Shown here piece by piece: positions 1 through 7,792 of a stretch of DNA of 64,000 nt; the stretch's first letter is position 1, and each line of letters starts with the position of its first letter. The stretch is from Pseudorhodoferax sp032153935 (GTDB lineage Bacteria > Pseudomonadota > Gammaproteobacteria > Burkholderiales > Burkholderiaceae_C): assembly GCF_964253035.1 (NCBI RefSeq), contig NZ_CAXUQL020000001.1, forward strand, positions 3,720,001 to 3,784,000, read 5' to 3'. The notes under the pieces were generated by a model. That model did no database searches. It was given only the letters and a program-made list of their open reading frames with translations, and was not told the DNA's origin. The position numbers and the translations under genes were made by a program.

Positions 1-1134
1 GGCATGTTGCTGAGCCTGGTGGCCATCATGGTGTTCTTCCAGGTCATGACCGACGGCACGCTGATGCAGCCGCTGAACCTGACCAACCTGGTGCTGCAGA
101 ACAGCTACATCGTGATCATGGCGCTGGGCATGCTGCTGGTCATCGTGGCCGGCCACATCGACCTGTCGGTGGGCTCGGTCTGCGGCTTCGTCGGCGCCGT
201 GGCGGCCGTGTTGATGGTGCAGCACGACTGGCCGGTGTTGCCGGCCGCGCTGGCTTGCCTGGTTGTCGGTGGGCTGATCGGCGCGGCGCAGGGCTGGTTC
301 GTGGCCTATGCGCGCATCCCGTCCTTCATCGTCACGCTGGCCGGCATGCTGGTGTTCAAGGGCCTCGCGCTGGCGCTGCTCGCCGGGCAGTCGGTCGGGC
401 CGTTTCCCGAGGTGTTCCAGGCCCTGAGCTCGGGCTTCATCCCCGACCCCTTCGCGGCGCCGCCGACGCCGGGGCAGCAGAACCTGCGTTTGTTCACGCT
501 GCTGCTGGGCATCGCCGCCGCGCTGCTGTTCGCCTGGACCGGCTGGCGGGCGCGCCAGCGCCAGCATGCGCACGGCATCACGAGCGAGCCGGGTGGCTTC
601 TTCGTGGCCAAGACCCTCGTGTTCGCCGCGCTGTTGGTGGGCTTCTCCTGGCTGCTGGCCTCGTACCGCGGCCTGCCCAACGTGCTGGTGGTCATGGCCT
701 TGCTGATCCTGCTGTTCGACTTCGTCACGCGGCGCACCACCATCGGCCGGCGCGTCTACGCGCTGGGCGGCAACGAGAAGGCTGCGCGGCTGTCGGGCAT
801 CGACACCCGGCGGCTGTCGTTCCTGACATTCGTGAACATGGGCGTGCTGGCGGCCCTTGCCGGCCTGGTGTTCGCCGCGCGGCTCAACACCGCCACGCCC
901 AAGGCCGGCCTGGGCTTCGAGCTCGACGTGATCGCGGCCTGCTTCATCGGCGGCGCTTCGGCCTCGGGCGGGGTCGGCAAGGTCATGGGCGCTGTGATCG
1001 GCGCCTTCATCATGGGCGTGATGAACAACGGCATGTCGATCCTGGGCATCGGCATCGACTACCAGCAGGTCATCAAGGGGCTGGTGTTGCTGGCGGCGGT
1101 GTTCATCGACGTGTATCACAAGAACAAGGCATGA
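1..1134 (+). CDS. gguB: Sugar ABC transporter permease, GguB/XylH type (5' end outside window)
   Basis: Inner-membrane permease of a monosaccharide ABC importer. The frame is open to the window edge and the protein begins inside what is normally the first membrane segment, so roughly 30-40 N-terminal residues are missing. Visible family marks are IDLSVGS near residue 55, PSFIVTLAGM near 105, GRRVYALGGN near 250 and the C-terminal block FELDVIAACFIGGASASGG. The hydrophilic insertion in the middle and the ending DYQQVIKGLVLL resemble GguB/MmsB (partner of ChvE and GguA) more than the YtfT/YjfF permeases downstream. It overlaps the next gene by ATGA. By the gguAB pattern the ChvE-like binding protein and GguA ATPase would lie upstream of the window. 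Substrate (L-arabinose, galactose or glucose) is inferred from the dehydratases downstream. Confidence 0.88.
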   Translation, partial: GMLLSLVAIMVFFQVMTDGTLMQPLNLTNLVLQNSYIVIMALGMLLVIVAGHIDLSVGSVCGFVGAVAAVLMVQHDWPVLPAALACLVVGGLIGAAQGWFVAYARIPSFIVTLAGMLVFKGLALALLAGQSVGPFPEVFQALSSGFIPDPFAAPPTPGQQNLRLFTLLLGIAAALLFAWTGWRARQRQHAHGITSEPGGFFVAKTLVFAALLVGFSWLLASYRGLPNVLVVMALLILLFDFVTRRTTIGRRVYALGGNEKAARLSGIDTRRLSFLTFVNMGVLAALAGLVFAARLNTATPKAGLGFELDVIAACFIGGASASGGVGKVMGAVIGAFIMGVMNNGMSILGIGIDYQQVIKGLVLLAAVFIDVYHKNKA

Positions 1135-2645
1135 CGACCGTGCCCAAGGTGGAACCTGTTCTGGAGCTGTCGGGCATCGGCAAGCGCTTCGGCGACATCG
1201 ACGTACTGCAGGACGTGCAGCTGCGCCTGTACCCCGGCGAGATCCACGCGCTGATGGGCCAGAACGGCGCCGGGAAATCAACCCTGATCAAGGTGCTCAC
1301 GGGCGTGTTTCCTGCCAGTGCGGGCGAGATCCGGCTGGGTGGCGAACGGGTGCGGCCCGACTCACCGATCGCAGCGCAGCGCCTGGGCATCAGCACGGTC
1401 TACCAGGAGGTGAACCTGTGTCCCAACCTGTCGGTGGCCGAGAACATGTTCGCGGGGCGCTACCCGAAGCGCGGCCTGCGCATCGATTGGGCAGCCGTGC
1501 ACGCCCAGGCGCGTGAGCTGCTCGCGCGCATCGGCCTGTCCATCGACGTCACGCGCCTGCTGTCCAGCTACCCGGTGGCGGTGCAGCAGATGGTGGCGAT
1601 CGCGCGTGCGCTGGGTGTCGAAGCGCGCGTGCTGATCCTCGACGAGCCCACCTCCAGCCTGGACGACGACGAGGTGCGCAAGCTGTTCGCGGTGCTGCGC
1701 CAGCTGCGCGACGAAGGCCTGGCCATCGTCTTCGTCACGCACTTCATGAACCAGGTCTATGCCGTGTGCGACCGCATCACGGTGCTGCGCAACGGTGGCT
1801 GGGTGGGCGAGTGGCCGGTGGCTGAGTTGCCGGCCCCGGCGCTGATCGCGGCCATGCTGGGGCGTGAACTGGCCGCCGCGCAGGCGCGCACCGAGCCGGC
1901 GCAGGCGAATGACGTCGGAACTGCGCCGCTGCTGCGTGCCGATGGCCTGGGCCAGACGACCCAGCTGCACCCCATCGACCTGCAAGTGCGGGCAGGCGAA
2001 GTCGTCGGCTTGGCCGGCCTGCTGGGCGCGGGCCGAACCGAACTCGCGCGCCTGCTGTTCGGTCTGGAGACACCGGACTGCGGCACGCTGCAGATCGACG
2101 GCCAGGTCGTGCGTTTCGCCAGCCCGTCCGACGCGATCGCCGCGGGCCTGGCGTTGTGTCCCGAGGAGCGCAAGACCGACGGTATCGTCGCCGAACTGTC
2201 GGTGCGCGAGAACATCGCGCTGGCGCTGCAGGCCCGCATGGGCGTGGGCAAATTCCTGTCGCATGCCGAGCAGAAGCGGCTGGCCGAGCGCTTCGTCGCC
2301 CAGCTGGGCATCAAGACCGCCAGCATCGAAACCCCCATCGGCCTGCTCTCGGGCGGAAACCAGCAAAAGGCCGTGATCGCGCGCTGGCTGGCCACCGCCC
2401 CGCGCCTCTTGATTCTGGACGAGCCCACACGCGGCATCGACGTCGCCGCCAAGCAGGAAATCATGGAGCAGATCCTGCAGTTGGCCGAGGCTGGCATGGC
2501 GGTGGTCTTCATCTCCTCGGAGATCAGCGAGGTGGTGCGCGTGGCGCACCGCATCGTGGTGCTGCGGGATCGGCGCAAGGTGGGAGAACTGCCTGCGGGC
2601 AGCACGGAGGACGATGTGTACGAGATGATTGCGGCGGCTGCATGA
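1131..2645 (+). CDS. ytfR: Sugar ABC transporter ATP-binding protein, YtfR-like (duplicated ATPase)
   Basis: A 504-aa tandem ATPase that energises sugar import at the cytoplasmic face. The first half has Walker A GQNGAGKST (about residue 43), a Q-loop YQEVN and Walker B VLILDEPTSSLD. The second half has a degenerate P-loop region (GLLGAGRTE), the signature LSGGNQQK and Walker B LLILDEPTRGID. The block CPEERKTDGI is typical of the RbsA/XylG/YtfR class, and overall it reads closest to YtfR (galactofuranose importer). The start is the ATG overlapping the permease stop (ATGA); a longer open frame upstream is only an out-of-frame reading of the permease. It sits between a GguB-like permease and a YtfT/YjfF permease pair. 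Confidence 0.9.
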   Translation: MTTVPKVEPVLELSGIGKRFGDIDVLQDVQLRLYPGEIHALMGQNGAGKSTLIKVLTGVFPASAGEIRLGGERVRPDSPIAAQRLGISTVYQEVNLCPNLSVAENMFAGRYPKRGLRIDWAAVHAQARELLARIGLSIDVTRLLSSYPVAVQQMVAIARALGVEARVLILDEPTSSLDDDEVRKLFAVLRQLRDEGLAIVFVTHFMNQVYAVCDRITVLRNGGWVGEWPVAELPAPALIAAMLGRELAAAQARTEPAQANDVGTAPLLRADGLGQTTQLHPIDLQVRAGEVVGLAGLLGAGRTELARLLFGLETPDCGTLQIDGQVVRFASPSDAIAAGLALCPEERKTDGIVAELSVRENIALALQARMGVGKFLSHAEQKRLAERFVAQLGIKTASIETPIGLLSGGNQQKAVIARWLATAPRLLILDEPTRGIDVAAKQEIMEQILQLAEAGMAVVFISSEISEVVRVAHRIVVLRDRRKVGELPAGSTEDDVYEMIAAAA

Positions 2646-2687
2646 CGCGACATCAGTTTGCACGCTTGGCGCGGGACCGCGCCGACG

Positions 2688-2943
2688 GTGTACTCCACTC
2701 CGCGAATGTCCCCCGGCCTTGCCCGCCTTGCCGGCCTGAGGCCGGCAAGGCGGGCAAGGCCTCCTCCTTTATTTCGCTGCGTGGAGCACACCATCGTCGT
2801 GGTCCTGAAGCGTCGCGTCGCACGACCCGGCACGACGCGACGTGTCCAAGGTCGAGGGTACTGGGTGGCCCCTGCAGCGAAATAAAGGAGGAGCCAGGGC
2901 CGCCTGCGGCCCTGGCGGGGGACATTCGCGGAAGGGGCCACCC
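2688..2943. repeat. Composite inverted repeat: two oppositely oriented REP-like units with covarying stems
   Basis: This fills most of the 367-bp gap in the sugar operon. Two half-units face each other. Unit 1 contains CCGCGAATGTCCCCC (2700-2714), a perfect palindrome with 23-bp arms (2715-2761), then CTCCTCCTTTATTTCGCTGC (2761-2780). Unit 2 is its inverse: the exact complement of the 20-mer (2874-2893), a different palindrome (2893-2916), then the exact complement of the 15-mer (2917-2931). Each unit is also bracketed by its own outer arms: 2688-2699 with 2781-2792 (one mismatch), and GGGTGGCCCCT (2863-2873) with its complement at 2933-2943. The flanking blocks are conserved while the stem sequences differ but stay paired, as in REPIN-type pairs or structured mobile repeats. 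No ORF here is credible. Confidence 0.8.
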
Positions 2944-3012
2944 GGTGGCCTCGGCCCGCGCGCAACCCAGTCACCACGCGCAAGCAAGCGCCAAGCGTTG
3001 GGGCTGCATGAC

Positions 3013-4029
3013 ATGAGCCGCTGGATGCAACACCGCCTGGCCTGGCCCCTGGTCACGCTGGCCATCCTGCTGGCCGTCAACGCCGCCTTCAACCCCGGCT
3101 TCCTGCGCATCGAATGGCGTGAGGGCCATCTCTACGGCAGCCTGATCGACATCCTGAACCGCGCGGCGCCGCTGATCCTGGTCTCGCTGGGCATGACGCT
3201 GGTGATCGCCACGCGCGGCATCGACATCTCGGTCGGTGCCGTGGTGGCCATCAGCGCGGCGGTGGCGGCCTGGGCCATCGGCGGCAACGTCGACGGCACG
3301 GCGCGCTTCGGCCTGCCGCTGGCCATCGTGGCGGCCCTGGGCGTGGCACTGGCCTGCGGGCTGTGGAACGGCGTGCTGGTGGCCGGTGTCGGCATGCAGC
3401 CCATCATCGCCACGCTGATCCTGATGGTGGCCGGGCGCGGCATCGCGCAGCTCATCACCGACGGGCAGATTCTCACGGTCTACCACAAGCCGTTCTTCTT
3501 CCTGGGCGGCGGCTACCTGCTTGGCCTGCCGTTCTCGGTGTTCGTGGTGGCCGCGGTGTTCGGCATCCTCTACCTGGCCGCCACGCGCAGCGCGCTGGGC
3601 CTGTTCATCCAGTCGGTCGGCATCAATCCCACGGCCGCGCGCGTGGCCGGCGTGCAGGCGAAACGCCTCGTGCTGGGCGCCTACGCGGTCTGCGGCCTGT
3701 GTGCCGGCATGGCGGGTCTGCTCATCAGTTCCAACATCAAGAGCGCGGACGCCAACAACGCGGGCCAACTGCTGGAGCTTGATGCGATCCTGGCCGTGAC
3801 GCTGGGCGGTACGCTGCTGACGGGCGGGCGCTTCAGCCTGGTCGGCAGCGTGATCGGCGCATTGATCATCCAGACGCTGACCTACGCCATCTACTCGCTG
3901 GGCGTGCCGCCCGAGATCAACCTCGTGGTCAAGGCCGTCGTGGTGTTCGCCGTGATGCTGCTGCAGTCGGCCGAGTTCCGCAGCGCGCTGCGTGTGCTGG
4001 CCGTGCGGCCCGCGGGAGGCCTGCGGTGA
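3013..4029 (+). CDS. ytfT: Sugar ABC transporter permease, YtfT-like
   Basis: A 338-aa inner-membrane permease. Matches to YtfT of the galactofuranose system are plain: GSLIDILNRAAPLILVSLGM near residue 40, MTLVIATRGIDISVGAVVAI, LILMVAGRGIAQLITDGQI and the C-terminal NLVVKAVVVFAVMLLQS. About eight hydrophobic segments are visible. I chose ATG 3013 because upstream codons in this frame translate the inverted repeat. The gene ends in GTGA shared with the next permease. The 367-bp repeat before it could attenuate or stabilise the transcript and so alter its dose relative to the ATPase. Confidence 0.9.
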   Translation: MSRWMQHRLAWPLVTLAILLAVNAAFNPGFLRIEWREGHLYGSLIDILNRAAPLILVSLGMTLVIATRGIDISVGAVVAISAAVAAWAIGGNVDGTARFGLPLAIVAALGVALACGLWNGVLVAGVGMQPIIATLILMVAGRGIAQLITDGQILTVYHKPFFFLGGGYLLGLPFSVFVVAAVFGILYLAATRSALGLFIQSVGINPTAARVAGVQAKRLVLGAYAVCGLCAGMAGLLISSNIKSADANNAGQLLELDAILAVTLGGTLLTGGRFSLVGSVIGALIIQTLTYAIYSLGVPPEINLVVKAVVVFAVMLLQSAEFRSALRVLAVRPAGGLR

Positions 4030-5033
4030 GCAGCGTGCCTGCACCCGCGATGGCGCCCACGCCGCACGCGCCGCGGCTGGACCCCAAGTACCTGCCGCTG
4101 GCCGCCACCATCTCGCTGTTCGTGGCCGTGGCCACGCTGGGCGGGCTGCGCTACGACGGCTTCTTCTCGGCCCAGGTGTTCCTGAACCTGCTGATCGACA
4201 ACGCCTTCGTGCTGGTGGTGGCCATCGGCATGAGCTTCGTGATCCTCACGGGCGGCATCGACCTGTCGGTGGGCTCGGTCATCGCGCTGACCACCATGGT
4301 CTCGGCGTCACTGGTCGAGCGCCATGGCTGGAGCCCTGCGGCCACCATCCCGCTGGTGCTCGTGATGGGCACCTTGTTTGGCGGCTTCATGGGCCTCCTG
4401 ATCGAGCGCTTCCGGCTGCAGCCCTTCATCGTCACGTTGGCCGGCATGTTCCTCGCGCGCGGGCTGTGCTATCTCATCAGCATCGATTCCATCAGCATCA
4501 CCAACGAGGCGTACTCGGATCTGGCGCAGATCCGCATCCCGCTGCCGGGCGAGACCTCGCTGTCGCTGTCCGCGGTGATCGCGCTGGTGGTGCTGGCGCT
4601 GGCCATCTACGTGGCCCACTGGACGCCTTTCGGCCGTACGGTCTACGCCATCGGCGGCAACGAGCAATCGGCCCGGCTCATGGGCCTGCCGGTGCGGCGC
4701 ACGCTCGTGGGCGTGTACGCGCTGTCAGGCCTGTGCTCGGCGCTTGCCGGCGTGCTGTTCACCTTCTACATGCTGTCGGGCTACGGCCTGCACGCCCTGG
4801 GCCTGGAGCTCGATGCGATCGCGGCCGTCGTCATCGGCGGCACGCTGCTGTCGGGCGGCGTGGGCTACCTGGCCGGCACGCTGTTCGGCGTGCTGATGCT
4901 CGGCATCATCCAGACGCTGATCTCCTTCGACGGCACGCTGAGTTCGTGGTGGACGCGCATCGTCGTGGGCGCGCTGCTGTTCGTCTTCTGCATCCTGCAG
5001 CGCTTCATCACGGCGCGCGGCCCCAACCGGTGA
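4026..5033 (+). CDS. yjfF: Sugar ABC transporter permease, YjfF-like
   Basis: A 335-aa inner-membrane permease paired with the YtfT-like protein. Diagnostic stretches are TDNAF-like LLIDNAFVLVVAIGMSFVI, GGIDLSVGSVIAL, FGGFMGLLIERF, VYAIGGNEQSARLMGL, ELDAIAAVVIGGTLLSGGVG and FDGTLSSWWTRI near the end. These follow the E. coli YjfF pattern closely. Translation starts at GTG 4026 within the GTGA overlap. With ytfR and ytfT it forms a full transporter core, but no periplasmic binding protein lies between 1 and 5033. Either the gene is upstream or the receptor is shared with the GguB system. Confidence 0.9.
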   Translation: MSSVPAPAMAPTPHAPRLDPKYLPLAATISLFVAVATLGGLRYDGFFSAQVFLNLLIDNAFVLVVAIGMSFVILTGGIDLSVGSVIALTTMVSASLVERHGWSPAATIPLVLVMGTLFGGFMGLLIERFRLQPFIVTLAGMFLARGLCYLISIDSISITNEAYSDLAQIRIPLPGETSLSLSAVIALVVLALAIYVAHWTPFGRTVYAIGGNEQSARLMGLPVRRTLVGVYALSGLCSALAGVLFTFYMLSGYGLHALGLELDAIAAVVIGGTLLSGGVGYLAGTLFGVLMLGIIQTLISFDGTLSSWWTRIVVGALLFVFCILQRFITARGPNR

Positions 5034-5040
5034 GACTTCC

Positions 5041-6780
5041 ATGACCCCCAAAAAATTGCGCTCCAGCGAATGGTTCGGCACGGCCGACAAGAACGGCTTC
5101 ATGTACCGCAGCTGGATGAAGAACCAAGGCATCCCCGACCACGAATTCGACGGCCGCCCCATCGTCGGCATCTGCAACACCTGGTCGGAGTTGACGCCCT
5201 GCAACGCGCACTTCCGCAAGATCGCCGAGCACGTCAAGCGCGGCATCTCGGAGGCCGGCGGCTTTCCGGTGGAGTTCCCGGTGTTCTCCAACGGCGAATC
5301 GAACCTGCGGCCCACCGCCATGCTCACGCGCAACCTGGCCAGCATGGACGTGGAGGAAGCCATCCGCGGCAACCCCATCGACGCCGTGGTGCTGCTGACC
5401 GGCTGCGACAAGACCACCCCGGCGCTGCTCATGGGCGCGGCCAGCTGCGACATCCCGGCCATCGTGGTCACGGGCGGGCCCATGCTGAACGGCAAGCTGG
5501 AGGGCCGCAACATCGGCTCGGGCACGGCCGTGTGGCAGCTGCATGAGTCCTTGAAAGCGGGCGAGATCAACCTGCACCAGTTCCTGGCGGCCGAGGGTGG
5601 GATGTCGCGCTCGGCCGGCACCTGCAACACCATGGGCACGGCCTCCACCATGGCCTGCATGGCCGAGGCGCTGGGCACCTCGCTGCCGCACAACGCGGCG
5701 ATTCCGGCCGTCGATGCACGGCGCTACGTGCTGGCGCAGATGTCGGGCGCGCGCGCCGTGGCGATGGCGCGCGAGGGTCTGTCGCTGTCCAAGATCCTCA
5801 CGCGCCAGGCCTTCGAGAACGCGATCCGCGTGAACGCGGCCATCGGCGGCTCGACCAATGCGGTGATCCACCTGAAGGCCATCGCCGGCCGCATCGGCGT
5901 TCCGCTGGAACTGGAAGATTGGACGCGCATCGGCGCCGGCACGCCGACGCTGGTCGACCTCATGCCCTCGGGCCGCTTCCTGATGGAAGAGTTCTACTAC
6001 GCGGGCGGCCTGCCCGCCGTGCTGCGGCGCCTGGGCGAGCATGGCCTGCTGCCGCACCCCGAAGCGCTGACCGTGAACGGCCACACGCTGTGGGACAACG
6101 TGAAGGACGCACCCAGCTACGACGACGAGGTGATCCGCCCGCTGGACAAGCCGCTGCTGCCCGACGGCGGCATGCGCATCCTGCGCGGCAACCTGGCGCC
6201 GCGCGGCGCCGTGCTCAAACCCTCGGCCGCCACGCCCGCGCTGCTGCAGCACCGCGGCCGCGCTGTGGTGTTCGAGAACCTGGAGCACTACAAGGAGCGC
6301 ATCGTCGACGAGACGCTGGAGGTCGATGCGGACTCGGTGCTGGTGCTCAAGAACTGCGGCCCGCGCGGCTACCCCGGCATGGCCGAGGTCGGCAACATGG
6401 GCCTGCCGCCCAAGCTGCTGCGCCAGGGCATCAAGGACATGGTGCGCATCTCGGATGCGCGCATGAGCGGCACGGCCTACGGCACCGTCGTGCTGCATGT
6501 GGCGCCCGAGGCCGGCGCGGGCGGCCCGCTGCTGGCTGTAGAGGACGGCGACTGGATCGAACTGGACTGCGCGGGCGGCCGGCTGCACCTGGACATTTCC
6601 GAGGAAGAGCTGGCACGCCGGCTGGCCGAGCGCGCCGCGCAGGCCGCGGCCGAGGCCCAGCCTTCGCGCGGCGGCTACGCTGGCCTCTACGTACAACACG
6701 TGCTGCAGGCCGACGAGGGCTGCGACTTCGACTTCCTGGTCGGCTGCCGCGGCGCCGACGTGCCACGCCACTCCCACTGA
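5041..6780 (+). CDS. araC: L-arabonate dehydratase (IlvD/Edd family)
   Basis: A 579-aa cytoplasmic Fe-S dehydratase. It matches sugar-acid dehydratases, above all L-arabinonate dehydratase, in length and over its whole sequence: SSEWFG near residue 8, ICNTWSELTPCN, NGESNLRPTAML, GCDKTTPALLMGAAS and SDARMSGTAYGTVVLH. Cysteines expected to hold the [2Fe-2S] cluster are Cys45, Cys122 and Cys195; Ser in ARMSGT is the expected catalytic base. The reaction is L-arabonate to 2-keto-3-deoxy-L-arabonate. It lies 7 bp after the sugar permease and 13 bp before the next enzyme of the same pathway. The symbol follows Azospirillum usage and must not be confused with the AraC regulator. Related D-fuconate or galactonate substrates are possible. 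Confidence 0.87.
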   Translation: MTPKKLRSSEWFGTADKNGFMYRSWMKNQGIPDHEFDGRPIVGICNTWSELTPCNAHFRKIAEHVKRGISEAGGFPVEFPVFSNGESNLRPTAMLTRNLASMDVEEAIRGNPIDAVVLLTGCDKTTPALLMGAASCDIPAIVVTGGPMLNGKLEGRNIGSGTAVWQLHESLKAGEINLHQFLAAEGGMSRSAGTCNTMGTASTMACMAEALGTSLPHNAAIPAVDARRYVLAQMSGARAVAMAREGLSLSKILTRQAFENAIRVNAAIGGSTNAVIHLKAIAGRIGVPLELEDWTRIGAGTPTLVDLMPSGRFLMEEFYYAGGLPAVLRRLGEHGLLPHPEALTVNGHTLWDNVKDAPSYDDEVIRPLDKPLLPDGGMRILRGNLAPRGAVLKPSAATPALLQHRGRAVVFENLEHYKERIVDETLEVDADSVLVLKNCGPRGYPGMAEVGNMGLPPKLLRQGIKDMVRISDARMSGTAYGTVVLHVAPEAGAGGPLLAVEDGDWIELDCAGGRLHLDISEEELARRLAERAAQAAAEAQPSRGGYAGLYVQHVLQADEGCDFDFLVGCRGADVPRHSH

Positions 6781-6793
6781 ACAGGGCCACTCC

Positions 6794-7717
6794 ATGACCA
6801 AACCCCGCTACCAAGGCGTCTTCCCGGTCGTCCCGACCACCTTCCACGAGAACGGCAGCCTGGACCTGGCAAGCCAGAAGCGCTGCGTCGACTTCATGAT
6901 CGACGCCGGCTCGCACGGCCTGGCCATCCTGGCCAACTTCTCCGAGCAGTTCCTGATCGCCGACGACGAGCGCGAGCTGCTCACGCGCACGGTGCTCGAG
7001 CATGTGGCCGGCCGCGTGCCCGTGATCGTGACCACCACGCATTTCTCGACCAAGGTCTGCGCCGAGCGCAGCCGCCGCGCGCAGGACATGGGCGCGGCCA
7101 TGGTCATGGTGATGCCGCCCTACCACGGCGCCACCTTCCGCGTGGGCGAGCCGCAGATCCACGCCTTCTACGCCGGCGTGTCCGACGCCATCTCCATTCC
7201 CATCATGGTGCAGGACGCGCCGGCCGCCGGCACGCCGATGTCGGCCGCCTTCCTCGCGCGCATGGCGCAGCAGATCGAGCACCTGAGCTACTTCAAGATC
7301 GAGACGGCAGGCGCCGCCAGCAAGCTGCGCGAGCTGATCCGCCTGGGCGGCGACGCCATCGAAGGGCCGTGGGACGGCGAGGAGGCCATCACGCTGATCC
7401 CCGACCTGGACGCCGGCGCCACCGGCGCGATGACGGGTGGCGGCTACCCCGACGGCATCCGCCAGATCATGGACCCGTACGCGGCCGGCGAGCGCGAGGA
7501 AGCCATCGCGCAGTACACGCGCTGGCTGCCGCTGATCAACTACGAGAACCGGCAGGCCGGCTTCCTGGCGGCCAAGGCGCTGATGCTGGAGGGCGGGGTG
7601 ATCGCTTGCGACCTTCCGCGCAGCCCCTGGCCGGCCATGCACCCCGAAGTGCGCAAGGGCCTGCTCGAGACGGCCAGGCGGCTCGACCCGCTGGTGCTGC
7701 GCTGGGGCCGTTCCTAG
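6794..7717 (+). CDS. araD: 2-keto-3-deoxy-L-arabonate dehydratase (DHDPS/NAL family)
   Basis: A 307-aa TIM-barrel lyase of the dihydrodipicolinate synthase superfamily. It resembles the Azospirillum L-KDA dehydratase nearly end to end: GVFPVVPTTF, ILANFSEQF, VTTTHFSTKVC, MPPYHGATFRV, QDAPAAGTPMSA and EGPWDGEEAITL. The Schiff-base lysine is Lys168 in YFKIET. The product would be alpha-ketoglutaric semialdehyde. Together with the preceding dehydratase this gives steps 3 and 4 of non-phosphorylative L-arabinose catabolism; arabinose dehydrogenase, lactonase and semialdehyde dehydrogenase are not in the window. RBS-like GGGCCACTCC is weak. Confidence 0.87.
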   Translation: MTKPRYQGVFPVVPTTFHENGSLDLASQKRCVDFMIDAGSHGLAILANFSEQFLIADDERELLTRTVLEHVAGRVPVIVTTTHFSTKVCAERSRRAQDMGAAMVMVMPPYHGATFRVGEPQIHAFYAGVSDAISIPIMVQDAPAAGTPMSAAFLARMAQQIEHLSYFKIETAGAASKLRELIRLGGDAIEGPWDGEEAITLIPDLDAGATGAMTGGGYPDGIRQIMDPYAAGEREEAIAQYTRWLPLINYENRQAGFLAAKALMLEGGVIACDLPRSPWPAMHPEVRKGLLETARRLDPLVLRWGRS

Positions 7718-7792
7718 GACGGTTGCGGCATCTGGCTGCCGCGCTGCTGCTGAAGGCGAAGCCGGCAGCGCTGTGCACCCGCTGTGCAGACA

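Noticed and set aside
1757..2983. Minus-strand frames crossing the composite repeat
   Set aside because: They read the repeat and antisense of the ATPase; no domain is visible and the repeat explains the stop-free stretch.
2842..3012. Possible longer start for the YtfT-like permease
   Set aside because: These codons translate the inverted repeat and give no permease-like sequence; ATG 3013 fits the family.
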